In this document: piece by piece, positions 24,294-32,901 of the stretch
How the letters are laid out: every line of letters begins with the position of its first letter
How positions within the stretch are numbered: the stretch's first letter is position 1
Source of the DNA: Nonomuraea candida
GTDB lineage: Bacteria; Actinomycetota; Actinomycetes; Streptosporangiales; Streptosporangiaceae
DNA length: 64,000 nucleotides
NCBI RefSeq assembly: GCF_000725485.1
Contig: NZ_KL647034.1
Span: 1-64,000, forward strand
Reading direction: 5' to 3'
Notes under the pieces: model-generated
What the model saw: the letters and a program-made list of their open reading frames with translations, nothing else
What the model was told of the DNA's origin: nothing
The model's database searches: none
Program-made: the position numbers and the translations under genes

Positions 24294-25568
24294 TCAGGCG
24301 CGCACCCGGGGAGCGGTCAGCAGCAGGCCGCCGAGCAGCGCCAGCAGCGCCAGGAACGGCCAGGCGCCGGGCACGAACCCGCCCACCGTCAGCGTCAGCA
24401 CCCCGGCGCCGACCAGCCCGGCCGCCACCAGCATGCCGCGCCACCCCGCCGTCCCGTACGGCAGCGCGGGCGGCGTCTCGAACCTGGCGAACCCCTTCAG
24501 CAGCGGCCACATGACCAGGCACAGCAGCCCGAACCAGAGCGGCCACCCGGCGAACCACAGGACGCTGCCCGGCCGCGGCGTGCCCAGGCCCAGGCCGACC
24601 ACGACCACCCCGGTCACCGCGAACAGGGCCGGCATGTGCCACAGGTACATGGTCATGATGCGCGGCCCGGCCCAGGACAGCAGGCGGCGCACCGGCAGCC
24701 GTACCAGCGCGGGGCGCAGCAGCACGGCCAGGCCGACCTGCCCGAGCGCGACCGCGAGCATGGCCAGCGTGGGCGGGGCCATGTTGGACATCTCGGCGCC
24801 CGGCAGGCCGATCATGCTGCCGGGGTAGGGCCCGTACGCCACCAGCAGCGCCGCCGCCCCGAACCCGCCCGCCGCCAGGGCCCAGGCGCCCCGCAGCCGC
24901 CCCTCGGCGTAGAACAGGCCGAGCTGGTGCACGGCCATCCAGACGAACAGCACGTTCAGGTAGCCCACGGGCTCGACACCGGTGGTGAACCTGGCCACGT
25001 CCGTCAGCACCGCCGCGGCCGCCAGCGCGGCGGGCACGCGCCAGCCGTACCGCTCGTGCAGGCGCATCGCGTACGGGGTGGCCACGACCGCGATCAGGTA
25101 CACGGCCAGGAACCACAGGAGCTGGCCGGTCAGCTTCGCCCCCACCTCCAGCGGCTGCGCGGGCACCCCCAGCGACAGCAGCAGGTGCGGCAGCGGGATC
25201 CACACCGCGGCCAGCGGCAGCAGCGGCCAGGCCAGCCGCCGCAACCGCACCGCCAGCCACGCCGGCGCCGCCTTGCCCGACCGGCCGAAGCTGATCGCGT
25301 TGGCCGCGCCGCCCGCGAAGAACACCAGCGGCATCACCTGGCTGAGCCACGTCACCACCCACACGCCCGGCGTCGACAGCGCGTTGCCCGTGGTCAGCCG
25401 GGCGCCGTCATAGGACAGCACCGGGATCGTCCAGTGCTGCAGGACGATCAGCGCCATGCCGAGCACCCGCAGCAGGTCGATGAACGGGTCGCGGGCCGCC
25501 GGGCGCGCACCCGCCACGGGGCGCGGCCGCGCGGCCTCGACGGGAGGGCGGTCCAGCAGGACGGTCAT
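24294..25568 (-). CDS. Acyltransferase 3 family membrane protein
   Basis: 424 aa from the ATG at 25568; a longer frame upstream has no coding character. It begins with a Pro/Arg-rich cytoplasmic tail, then DPFIDLLRVLGMALIVLQHW, the start of the acyltransferase-3 fold whose His is catalytic in the family, and about ten hydrophobic segments. Such proteins O-acetylate cell-surface sugars or secondary metabolites. It is divergent from the two-component system, with a 185-bp regulatory gap between. Confidence 0.88.
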   Translation of the reverse strand: MTVLLDRPPVEAARPRPVAGARPAARDPFIDLLRVLGMALIVLQHWTIPVLSYDGARLTTGNALSTPGVWVVTWLSQVMPLVFFAGGAANAISFGRSGKAAPAWLAVRLRRLAWPLLPLAAVWIPLPHLLLSLGVPAQPLEVGAKLTGQLLWFLAVYLIAVVATPYAMRLHERYGWRVPAALAAAAVLTDVARFTTGVEPVGYLNVLFVWMAVHQLGLFYAEGRLRGAWALAAGGFGAAALLVAYGPYPGSMIGLPGAEMSNMAPPTLAMLAVALGQVGLAVLLRPALVRLPVRRLLSWAGPRIMTMYLWHMPALFAVTGVVVVGLGLGTPRPGSVLWFAGWPLWFGLLCLVMWPLLKGFARFETPPALPYGTAGWRGMLVAAGLVGAGVLTLTVGGFVPGAWPFLALLALLGGLLLTAPRVRA

Positions 25569-25678
25569 GGGGAGCCTCGATTCACGGGGGGAGCGGACGC
25601 ACTCAAGGCTTCCGCCGCGGCCCCCGGCGCACATTGCCGTGAGCCTCCCTCTTCGGGGCGAGCTCCCCCACCGGGCGT

Positions 25679-25696
25679 GGTAGGGCTGTCCCTACC
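25679..25696. promoter_or_regulatory. Perfect inverted repeat upstream of the two-component genes
   Basis: GGTAGGG-CTGT-CCCTACC (7-bp arms, 4-bp centre) lies 58 bp before the histidine-kinase start in the gap shared with the acyltransferase gene. A symmetric site here fits binding of the LuxR-type response regulator (autoregulation, inferred). Confidence 0.6.
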
Positions 25697-25753
25697 CCTG
25701 TACACCGGAGCACCGGCTCGTACGGGCCCCCGCCGCCGAATACCGTTGGGGTC

Positions 25754-27001
25754 ATGCGCTCCCTGACGAGGCGTGTCCTTCTCGACACCCGATACACGCT
25801 GGTCGGCTTCCCGACCACCCTCATCGGCTTCGTGCTCATGATCGCCGGCTTCGCCGCCGGGCTGGGCACCTCGGTCGTGTGGATCGGGGTGCCGCTGCTC
25901 GCCGGCACGCTCATGCTGGCCAGGGGGTTCGCCGACGCCGAGCGCGGCTGGTTGTCCGACGTGCTGCGGCGGCCGCCCGTACGGCCCCGCTACAAGCCGG
26001 TGCCGCCCGGCGCGGGGCGCTTCCGCCGGATCGTCAACCCGCTGACGAGCGGGCAGTCCTGGCTCGACCTGCTGCACGGCATCATCAACCTGCCGTTCGC
26101 GATCATCGCGTTCGTGCTCACCCTCGCGTTCTGGGCGGTCCCGCTCGTCGCGCTCACCTGGCCGCTGTACGGCTTCTTCGTCATGCGCATCCCCGGCTCC
26201 GTCGAGCTGCCCGAGCTGCTCGGACTCGGCGACGGCTACCTGATCACCGCGGCCTTCTACGTCGTGCTGGGCCTGATCTTCCTGATGATCCTGCCGTTCG
26301 TGGTGCGCGGCGCCGCGCTGATCAGGGCCGGTCTCGGCCGGGCGCTGCTGACCGGCGTGGCCGAGCTGCAGGAGCGCATCGAGGACCTGGCCGAGGGCCG
26401 GGCCGCCGCCGTCTCCGCCGAGGCCAACGCGCTGCGCAAGCTGGAGCGCGACATCCACGACGGGCCGCAGCAGCGGCTGGTCTCGCTGGCCATGGAGCTG
26501 TCCAGGGCTCAGCGGCAGCTCGCCAAGGACCCCGAGGCGGCCCAGGCCACGCTCAAGTCCGCGATCAGCGCCACCCGCGAGACGCTCGACGAGCTGCGCG
26601 CGCTCTCGCGCGGCATCGCCCCGCCCATCCTGTCCGACCGCGGCCTCGCGCCCGCCCTGGCCGCCCTGGCCGGCCGCTGCACGGTGCCGGTCGACCTCGA
26701 CGTGCAGACCGTCGAGCGCTACCAGGCCGCCGTGGAGAACGCCATCTACTTCGTCTGCGCCGAGACCCTCACCAACGTGGCCAAGCACAGCCGCGCCACC
26801 ATCTGCACCGTCCAGCTCGCCCGGGTCGGTGACGCCCTGGTGCTCACGATCGGGGATGATGGGGTCGGCGGCGCACACGTCGCCAAGGGACATGGGCTCG
26901 CCGGGCTGGCCGACCGGCTCCGCGCGGTTGACGGGGAGCTGACCGTGCAGTCGCCCGACGGCGGGCCCACATTGATCGTGGCGGAGGTGCCGTGCGCGTA
27001 G
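25754..27001 (+). CDS. Sensor histidine kinase (NarL/LiaS-like, HisKA_3)
   Basis: 415 aa. The N-terminal half is a membrane sensor with two pairs of hydrophobic segments (about 10-55 and 108-190). The HisKA_3 dimerisation domain holds the phospho-acceptor His235 in ERDIHDGPQQRLVSLA. The ATPase domain ends with TLTNVAKHS, IGDDGVGGA and GHGLAGLADRL (N and G boxes). The signal is unknown; such sensors often monitor envelope stress. The downstream response-regulator gene overlaps by ten bp. Confidence 0.93.
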   Translation: MRSLTRRVLLDTRYTLVGFPTTLIGFVLMIAGFAAGLGTSVVWIGVPLLAGTLMLARGFADAERGWLSDVLRRPPVRPRYKPVPPGAGRFRRIVNPLTSGQSWLDLLHGIINLPFAIIAFVLTLAFWAVPLVALTWPLYGFFVMRIPGSVELPELLGLGDGYLITAAFYVVLGLIFLMILPFVVRGAALIRAGLGRALLTGVAELQERIEDLAEGRAAAVSAEANALRKLERDIHDGPQQRLVSLAMELSRAQRQLAKDPEAAQATLKSAISATRETLDELRALSRGIAPPILSDRGLAPALAALAGRCTVPVDLDVQTVERYQAAVENAIYFVCAETLTNVAKHSRATICTVQLARVGDALVLTIGDDGVGGAHVAKGHGLAGLADRLRAVDGELTVQSPDGGPTLIVAEVPCA

Positions 27002-27639
27002 TCGTGGCCGATGACGCAGTGCTGATCAGGGAGGGCCTGGTCAGATTGCTCGAAGAGTTCGGCTGCGAGGTGGTGGCGACCGTCGGCGACGGCGACGCCC
27101 TCGTGGAGGCGGTCGCCGAGCACAAGCCCGACGTGTCGGTGGTCGACGTGCGCATGCCGCCGTCCTTCACCGACGAGGGGCTGCGGGCCGCCGTGCGGGC
27201 CAGGCAGCGAGTGCCGGGGGCGCCGGTGCTCATCCTGTCGCAGTACGTCGAGGTCTCCTACGCCGACGACCTGCTCGCCGACGCCAGGGGCGCGGTGGGC
27301 TACCTGCTGAAGGACCGGGTGGTCGACGTGGACGAGTTCCTGGAGGGCCTGCGGCGGGTGGCCGCGGGCGGCACCGTGTTCGATCCGCAGGTGGTGTCCC
27401 AGTTGATGGTGCGCAGGCGCAAGGACGACCCGCTCGCCCAGCTCACGCCGCGCGAGCGCGAGGTGCTCGGGCTGATGGCCGAAGGGAAGTCCAATCCGGC
27501 CATCGGACGCCAGCTGGTGATCAGCGACGGAGCCGTGGAGAAGCACATCAGGAGCATCTTCAACAAGCTCGGCCTCTACGCGGAGGACAGCGATCAGCAT
27601 CGCCGGGTGCTCGCCGTGCTGACCTACCTGCGTTCCTGA
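26992..27639 (+). CDS. LuxR/NarL-family response regulator
   Basis: 215 aa, GTG start. The receiver domain has the acidic pair VVADDAVLI, phospho-acceptor Asp52 in VVDVRMP and Lys in LKDRVVDVDEF. The C-terminal LuxR helix-turn-helix (about 150-205) reads LTPREREVLGLMAEGKSN. It is the partner of the kinase it overlaps. The stop region is copied three times downstream. Confidence 0.95.
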   Translation: MRVVVADDAVLIREGLVRLLEEFGCEVVATVGDGDALVEAVAEHKPDVSVVDVRMPPSFTDEGLRAAVRARQRVPGAPVLILSQYVEVSYADDLLADARGAVGYLLKDRVVDVDEFLEGLRRVAAGGTVFDPQVVSQLMVRRRKDDPLAQLTPREREVLGLMAEGKSNPAIGRQLVISDGAVEKHIRSIFNKLGLYAEDSDQHRRVLAVLTYLRS

Positions 27640-27694
27640 TCCCGCGTTCCTGAAACCCGTGCGTTCCTGAAACCCGTGCGTTCCTGAAACCCGT
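27630..27694. repeat. Tandem copies of the response-regulator stop region
   Basis: The gene ends in GCGTTCCTGA; GCGTTCCTGAAACCCGT then follows three times in direct succession (27644-27660, 27661-27677, 27678-27694). The extra TGA codons lie 14, 31 and 48 bases after the true one and so cover all three frames. Confidence 0.92.
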
Positions 27695-27825
27695 GTGGCC
27701 CGACGCCGCGTTCCGGGAGCCGCGGGCGTGGCCGGTGGGGGATTTCCGACCCCTCGGCCCGGCCCGCCGTCGAGCGGGGCGGCTCCGCTCGCAGGTCCCT
27801 CCCGGCCGGTGAGGGGTCGCTGGCC

Positions 27826-27851
27826 GGTCCGCGCGGCGCTGCGCGCGGACC
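27826..27851 (-). terminator. Hairpin terminator after mihF
   Basis: GGTCCGCGCG and CGCGCGGACC form a perfect 10-bp stem with a 6-nt loop, 15 bp beyond the mihF stop. No T-run. Confidence 0.65.
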
Positions 27852-27866
27852 TGGCCGCCCGGCTGT

Positions 27867-28172
27867 TTAGCCGAGCGCGTCGACCAGCTTCTTGCGCTGC
27901 TGGGCGCCCAGGCCGCCGAGACGGCGCTTCTCGTCGACGCCCGCCTCCTCCATCAGCGCGGTGGCCTTGGCCGGGCCGACGCCCTTGACCGCGCGCAGGG
28001 CCTGCGACACCTTGATCTTCTTGGCGATGTCGTCATCGCGCTCCAGCAGCTGAGCGAACGTCAGCTCGCCCGCCTTGACCTTGGCCAGCAGGGCCGTGCG
28101 GGCGGCACGGGCCTCGGCGGCCTTGGCCAGAGCGGCTTGACGCTGCTCGGGGGTGAGAGTGGGAAGTGCCAT
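27867..28172 (-). CDS. mihF: Actinobacterial integration host factor (mIHF)
   Basis: 101-aa nucleoid-associated DNA-binding protein. It matches mIHF over its whole length: the helical N-terminus LTPEQRQAALAKAAEARAAR, LLERDDDIAKKIKVSQAL, and the helix-two-turn-helix VKGVGPAKATALMEEAG. mIHF bends DNA, supports phage L5 integration in mycobacteria and affects development in streptomycetes. ATG start with GGAGA upstream. In most actinobacteria this gene stands next to pyrF or gmk; here it is alone, while pyrF lies 18 kb away. It may be a second copy. Confidence 0.92.
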   Translation of the reverse strand: MALPTLTPEQRQAALAKAAEARAARTALLAKVKAGELTFAQLLERDDDIAKKIKVSQALRAVKGVGPAKATALMEEAGVDEKRRLGGLGAQQRKKLVDALG

Positions 28173-28274
28173 CTCGGTTCTCTCCTAGGGGAGTTGACGT
28201 TCGGGTTCTGTTACCCGTGGTGCAGTGGCTAATCATGGCGGATGCCGGCGGCTCTTGTTGCGGAAAGCGCCCGG

Positions 28275-28679
28275 TCAACGTGCTCCCCAGACCGATGCGG
28301 CCGCCTCCGCGCAGGCCACGTCCTGCCGGACCGTGCCGCCGCTGACCCCCACGCCGCCGACCACGCGCTCTCTCCCACCGTGACCGGACCACAGCGGAAC
28401 GCCACCGCCGAAGCACACGAACCGCTCTCCCGCCAGCCCCGACAGCTCCCCTCCCCGGGCGGTCAGCGCGGGCAGCTCCGAAGTGGGCCGGCGCAGGGCC
28501 ACGGAGGTGTACGCCTTGCCCGGCGCGAGCACCGGCCCGGAGATCTCCGCACCCTCCATACGCTGGAAAGACACCAGATTTCCGCCCTCGTCCACGACGG
28601 CGACGGAGATCGCCGCGCCCTCCCGCGACGCCTGCCTGATGGCCGCTTCCGTCATGCGGAGCGCGAGTTCGAGATTCAC
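28275..28679 (-). CDS. GlcG/HbpS-family heme-binding-like protein
   Basis: 134 aa from the GTG at 28679 (AGGGA upstream); a longer frame lacks coding character. Family motifs: LRMTEAAIRQASREGAAISV, VVDEGGNLVSFQRMEGA, GKAYTSVALRRPT and the Gly-rich end FGGGVPLWSG. GlcG/HbpS proteins are small octameric folds, some of which bind heme or corrinoids. No secretion signal is visible, so it is probably cytoplasmic. No sensor kinase pair lies next to it. Confidence 0.85.
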   Translation of the reverse strand: MNLELALRMTEAAIRQASREGAAISVAVVDEGGNLVSFQRMEGAEISGPVLAPGKAYTSVALRRPTSELPALTARGGELSGLAGERFVCFGGGVPLWSGHGGRERVVGGVGVSGGTVRQDVACAEAAASVWGAR

Positions 28680-28786
28680 CCGATCATCCCTCGGATCATG
28701 ATTCTTTCGCGCATCGGACGTCCCCCTCCATACCCCCGGCGCGGCGGGGGCCTGCAAGATCGTCTGCGCGGCCTCGGACGGTGCCG

Positions 28787-30205
28787 TTATGTCGCGCTTT
28801 CCCCCTTCCGGGTGGAATGCGTCACACTTTGCCGCTCGGGCGTGTCGCGACCCTGGTCAGGGTGGTTTTTGCGCCAGAGTTCGAGGCCCTCGGTCGTCAG
28901 GAAGGCGTCGAAGACCGACTCCATCGCGCCCAGCAGCGCGCCGCGCCAGCCGAGCGCCGTGCCCTCGATGCGCGGCGGGGCGTCGCGGCGGATCGCCATG
29001 AGCCCCGGCTCGCAGGCCGCACGGAGGGCCGCTCCGGCGCGCTCCAGCAGATCCGCACCGTGCCCCGACAGGGTGACCACCTCGGGGTCGTGCGCGTTCA
29101 CCAGGGCGGCTATGCCGCGCCCCAGGGCCCTGGCGGTGACGGTGACCGCCTCCTCGCTCGTGGCGAGCACGTGCTCGGCCTGCTCGCGACCCCTGCCGCT
29201 GCCGTGGGCCAGGCCGGCGTGGCGCAGCAGGGCGTTCGCGCCGACGTCCATGCCCCAGCAGCCGACGGCGCCGCACGGGCAGCGGCGCCGGTTGCCGGTC
29301 AGGGGCATGTGGCCGAACTCGGCGCCGGCGCCGCCCGCGCCGGCGACCGGGCGGCCGTCCACGACCAGCACGCCGCCCAGGTCGAAGTCCACGTGCAGGT
29401 GCAGACCGACCCGCACGTCACGCAGCTTCCCGCGCCGCGCCTCGGCCAGGGCCGCCAGCACGGTGTCGTTCCCGACGACCGGCGCGCCGAGCAGCCCGCC
29501 GGGCCGGCCGCCCGCGTCTCCCGGCCCGGTGTCCGCGTCTCCCGGCCTGATGTCCGGATCTCCCGGCCCGGTGTCCGCGTCTCCCGGCCTGATGTCCGGA
29601 TCTCCCGGCGCGGTGTCCGCGTCTCGCCGCCCTTCCGGGTACGCGGCGGGACGCCCTTCCGGGCTCGTGCCCGAGCCGAGGCCGAGGAGGGCGGGGACGT
29701 CGACCGAGCGCCAGCCCAGGTGGGAGATGTCCACGAGGCCGCCGTGCCGCACCGGGCCGGCCAGGGCGACCCCGACGCCGATCACCCGGTGCCCGAACCG
29801 CGCGGCGTGACCGGCGATGGCCGCGCCGAGCGGCCCCAGGGTGCCTTCGGGGGTGCCGTCGTGGGGGCGTACGGCGAGGATCGTGACCCGCCCGCCCAGC
29901 TCGCAGGCCGCCAGCTCCCAGACGTCCTCCCGCACGTCCACGGCCAGGGCGATCGGCCCGCGCGGATGCGGCCCCGGCACCTGGGTCGGCCTGCCCCTGG
30001 CATGCCCGGGGGCGGGCCCCTCGTGCAGCAGCTCGTCCTCGGCCAGCCCCGCGACGAGCACGGAGGCCGTGCCCCTGGCCAGCCCGAGGTCCCGGGTGAG
30101 CCGGGACCTGGTGCGGGCGGCCCCGGTGTCGTGTACGGCGCGCAGCAGCCTCACCCGGTTGTGCGCCCGCAGTTCCCCGCTCGTAGTGGCTCCATTCACG
30201 ATCAC
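28787..30205 (-). CDS. ROK-family transcriptional repressor with repeat insertion
   Basis: 472 aa, longer than the usual 380-410. Winged helix at about 10-75 (ARTRSRLTRDLGLARGTAS), then the ROK domain with the zinc motif CPCGAVGCWG and the catalytic-site region AGAEFGHMPL. The extra length comes from about 40 residues of DADTGPGDPDIRPG-type repeats after residue 190, encoded by a 42-bp minisatellite. GTG start (30205). It is divergent from the MFS gene with 16 bp between starts, so it probably controls that carrier and itself. Confidence 0.92.
   Translation of the reverse strand: MIVNGATTSGELRAHNRVRLLRAVHDTGAARTRSRLTRDLGLARGTASVLVAGLAEDELLHEGPAPGHARGRPTQVPGPHPRGPIALAVDVREDVWELAACELGGRVTILAVRPHDGTPEGTLGPLGAAIAGHAARFGHRVIGVGVALAGPVRHGGLVDISHLGWRSVDVPALLGLGSGTSPEGRPAAYPEGRRDADTAPGDPDIRPGDADTGPGDPDIRPGDADTGPGDAGGRPGGLLGAPVVGNDTVLAALAEARRGKLRDVRVGLHLHVDFDLGGVLVVDGRPVAGAGGAGAEFGHMPLTGNRRRCPCGAVGCWGMDVGANALLRHAGLAHGSGRGREQAEHVLATSEEAVTVTARALGRGIAALVNAHDPEVVTLSGHGADLLERAGAALRAACEPGLMAIRRDAPPRIEGTALGWRGALLGAMESVFDAFLTTEGLELWRKNHPDQGRDTPERQSVTHSTRKGESAT
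29516..29626. repeat. In-frame 42-bp minisatellite in the second ROK gene
   Basis: The 42-bp unit is built of two 21-bp halves (CCGGCCCGGTGTCCGCGTCT and CCGGCCTGATGTCCGGATCT) and is present about two and a half times. It encodes Asp/Gly/Pro-rich repeats and keeps the reading frame. Confidence 0.9.
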
Positions 30206-30221
30206 AGTTTATGCTCTAGCC
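30206..30221. promoter_or_regulatory. Divergent promoter region of ROK and MFS genes
   Basis: Only 16 bp separate the two GTG starts. On the plus strand TATGCT (30210-30215) ends six bases before the MFS GTG, the spacing of a leaderless -10; on the minus strand CATAAA overlaps it. The -35 elements and any operator must lie inside the opposite coding regions. Confidence 0.45.
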
Positions 30222-31547
30222 GTGAACAAAAGCCTCATAGATGCCAGACGGGCTCGTGTCGGAGTTTTCGGATTCTTCTTTCTTGCCGGTTTCGTCATGG
30301 GCCTGTGGGCGGCCGGCCTGCCCTCGCTGAACGACCGCCTTGAGCTCGGTCCCGCCAGGCTGGGCACCGTCCTGCTGCTCATCTCGGGCGGCGCTCTGGT
30401 GTCCATGCTGGCGGCGGGCCCGCTGGTGGACCGGTGGACGAGCCGGCGGGTCTGCTGGTTCGCCGGGCCGTTCTCCGCCGTGGTGCTGCTCGGGCCCGCG
30501 CTCGCGCCCTCGTACTGGGCGCTGGCGGCGCTGGCGGTGCTCTTCGGGATGGGGCTCGGGATCACCGAGGTCGCCATGAACGCCCACTCCGTCGAGGTCG
30601 AGCGCCGCTACCGGCGGCCCATCATCTCGGCCTTCCACGGCGTCTGGAGCCTCGGCGGCGCGGCCGGCGGCGGCCTCACCTCGCTCGTGCTGCAGGCCGG
30701 GCTGGACGCGCAGTCGCTGCTGATCACGGCGGCGGTCGTGGTGCCGTTCCTGTACCTTCCCGCCGCGTGGCTGCTGCTGCCCGCCACCCGCGAGCCCGAG
30801 ACCGCCACCGACGCCTCCGGCGCGCCCTCCGGCGGCTCCTCGCTGCGCTGGGGGCTGATCGCGCTGCTGGGGCTGGCCGCGTTCGCCGGGCACCTGAGCG
30901 AGGGCGCGGCCATCGACTGGGCCGCGCTGCACGCCCGCTGGGTGCTGGAGACCGACCCGGCCATGGCGCCGCTGGCCTACACGATCTTCTCCGTGGCCAT
31001 GACGACCGTGCGGCTGCTGGGCGACCCGATCAGGGCGCGGCTCGGCTCCGTACGGACGATCCAGCTCGCCGGCGTGCTGGCCACCGCCGGGTACGTCCTG
31101 GTGCTCTGCTCGCCGCTGGTGGGAGAGACGCTGCGGGTGGCGTGCGCCTGGACCGGGTGGGCGCTGGCCGGGGTCGGGCTGGCCACGGTGGTGCCCGTGC
31201 TGTTCAGCGCCGTCGGCGCGGCCGGCGGGCGGGTCGGGCGGGCGCTGGCCATGGTGACCGCGTTCGGCTACAGCGGGCTGCTGCTCGGGCCCGCCGTGCT
31301 CGGGTTCGTGGCCGAGCACGCGTCGCTGCCGGTGGCCCTCATCATCCCGGCCGTCCTCGCCGCCGTCGTCACCCTCACGGGCTCGCCCGCCATCCGCTCC
31401 CTGCTCCGCCTGTCCTCCTCGGCCGCCGCCTTCGAGAAGACGACCGCCCGCCCCGCCCCGGCCCCGGACGGCGACGGGGGCCCCGCCGCTCCGGACGCCG
31501 GCGACCGCCCGGGACGCGACCCCCGGCGCGAGCCCGCCCGCGACTGA
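30222..31547 (+). CDS. MFS transporter
   Basis: 441 aa with about twelve hydrophobic segments. Characteristic features are GFVMGLWAAGLPSLND in the first helix, the loop PLVDRWTSRR after helix 2, and GITEVAMNAHSVEVERR in helix 4-5, as in the FucP/YbjJ-like group of drug and sugar carriers. The last 45 residues are a hydrophilic Pro/Asp/Arg-rich tail. The divergent ROK repressor suggests a sugar-related substrate (inference). The GTG start was chosen; upstream sequence in frame belongs to the opposite strand. Confidence 0.9.
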   Translation: MNKSLIDARRARVGVFGFFFLAGFVMGLWAAGLPSLNDRLELGPARLGTVLLLISGGALVSMLAAGPLVDRWTSRRVCWFAGPFSAVVLLGPALAPSYWALAALAVLFGMGLGITEVAMNAHSVEVERRYRRPIISAFHGVWSLGGAAGGGLTSLVLQAGLDAQSLLITAAVVVPFLYLPAAWLLLPATREPETATDASGAPSGGSSLRWGLIALLGLAAFAGHLSEGAAIDWAALHARWVLETDPAMAPLAYTIFSVAMTTVRLLGDPIRARLGSVRTIQLAGVLATAGYVLVLCSPLVGETLRVACAWTGWALAGVGLATVVPVLFSAVGAAGGRVGRALAMVTAFGYSGLLLGPAVLGFVAEHASLPVALIIPAVLAAVVTLTGSPAIRSLLRLSSSAAAFEKTTARPAPAPDGDGGPAAPDAGDRPGRDPRREPARD

Positions 31548-31639
31548 CACGCCACTCCCCGGCACGGCCCGGTGCGGCGAGTGCCCGGGTCGTGCGCGGC
31601 GTGCGGTCGTCGAGAGGCCGGCGGCGGGTCTCCGGGGTC

Positions 31640-31702
31640 GCTCCGGGGTGCCCCGCCGCGGGCCGCTCCGGGATGCCCGGCCGCGGTGCCGTTCCGGGAT
31701 GA
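31640..31702. repeat. Degenerate 24-bp repeat in the 322-bp gap before the LacI gene
   Basis: GCTCCGGGGTGCCCCGCCGCGG, GCTCCGGGATGCCCGGCCGCGG and GTTCCGGGATGACCGG follow one another. The gap 31548-31869 otherwise holds GC-rich sequence without an open frame, then an AT-richer promoter/operator stretch from about 31730. Confidence 0.55.
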
Positions 31703-31773
31703 CCGGAAGCGTGGGGTTCAACGGGTGATGATTTGCCTCATAGCACGCTGACCTGCTGTTATGGGATCGTGAC

Positions 31774-31851
31774 TTGACCTGCAAGTTACATCCATGTTTC
31801 ATGTCCCCCACAACCGTAAACGTTTACAGAGATCGTTACGTAAACGTTTAC
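31774..31851 (+). promoter_or_regulatory. Promoter and twin LacI-type operators
   Basis: Two identical perfect palindromes, GTAAACGTTTAC, lie at 31816-31827 and 31840-31851. Their centres are 24 bp apart, a little over two helical turns, so they lie on nearly the same face of the DNA. Both fit the LacI/GalR consensus with a central CG. TTGACC (31774-31779) with a weak TTTCAT 17 nt later could be the promoter. The LacI start at 31870 is 18 bp after the second palindrome, so the regulator probably controls itself and the downstream operon. Confidence 0.85.
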
Positions 31852-31869
31852 GACGATGGAAGGACAGCC

Positions 31870-32901
31870 TTGGCCGACGGACCCACGATCAACACGATCG
31901 CCGAGCGCGCGGGTGTCTCGATTGCCTCCGTCTCGCGGGTGCTGAACGGCCTGCCGACCAGGCAGGAGACGGTGCGCAAGGTGATGGCCGCCGCCGACGA
32001 GCTCGGCTACGTGCGCAACGCCGTGGCCAGGTCGCTCAAGTCGCGCCGCACCCACCAGGTCGCCTTCGCCATGGCCGACGTCGGCAACCCGGCCTACCTG
32101 GCCATGCTCCGCGAGATCCAGCCGGTCCTGAAGGCCGCCGGATACCGGCTCGTGCTGCACTCGACCGACGCCGTCGCGGCCGACGAGATCGACGTGCTGC
32201 ACAGCCTGGGCGAGCGTTACGTCGACGGGCTGATCATGAGCCCGCTGCGCGTCACCGAGGCCCATCTCGAGATGCTGGCCGCGGCCAGGGCTCCCGTCGT
32301 GATCATCGGTTCGGTGCCCGAGGGCACCCGCGTGGACAACGTGCGCGCCGACTCGCGCACCGGCGTACGGCTGGCGGTCGACCACCTCCACGCGCTCGGC
32401 CGCCGCCGCATCGCCATGGTCAACGGCCCGCTCGACACCGTGCCCGGCGCCGCCCGGGGGGCCGCGTACCGCGAGGCGCTGACGGAGCTGGGCCTGCCCT
32501 ACGACGAGGACCTCGTGCAGATCGGCGACTTCTACCGGCCCCAGGGCCGGCGCGCGGTGGCCGACCTGCTCGCGAGGGTGCCCGACGTGGACGCCCTGAT
32601 GTGCGCCAACGACCTGATCGCGCTGGGCGCGCTCGACGTGCTGCGCGCCGCGGGCAGGCGGGTGCCGGAGGACGTGGCGGTGGTCGGCATGGACGACACC
32701 GACCTGGCCGCCGCCTCCTGGCCGTCGCTGACCAGCGTCTCGCTCGGGTCGGCCGAGCGCGGCAAGGCCGCCGCCGAGCTGCTGCTGGAGCGGCTGAGGG
32801 GTGGCGAGCGCGAGCCCCGGGTGGTCACGGTGCCGCCCCGGCTCGTGGTGCGGGCCTCCACGGCCGGCCCCGAGTACGACAGGAAGGAGGGCGGGGAGTG
32901 A
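31870..32901 (+). CDS. LacI-family transcriptional regulator
   Basis: 343 aa from a TTG preceded by GGAAGGA. The helix-turn-helix at about 5-28 reads TIAERAGVSIASVSRVLNG, with the hinge helix NAVARSLKSRR. The periplasmic-binding-like effector domain follows (DGLIMSPLRV, RRRIAMVNGP, DALMCANDLIALG). It is the first gene of the 31.9-41.4 kb operon and almost surely senses the imported substrate or a breakdown product. The following permease overlaps its stop by four bases. Confidence 0.95.
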   Translation: MADGPTINTIAERAGVSIASVSRVLNGLPTRQETVRKVMAAADELGYVRNAVARSLKSRRTHQVAFAMADVGNPAYLAMLREIQPVLKAAGYRLVLHSTDAVAADEIDVLHSLGERYVDGLIMSPLRVTEAHLEMLAAARAPVVIIGSVPEGTRVDNVRADSRTGVRLAVDHLHALGRRRIAMVNGPLDTVPGAARGAAYREALTELGLPYDEDLVQIGDFYRPQGRRAVADLLARVPDVDALMCANDLIALGALDVLRAAGRRVPEDVAVVGMDDTDLAAASWPSLTSVSLGSAERGKAAAELLLERLRGGEREPRVVTVPPRLVVRASTAGPEYDRKEGGE

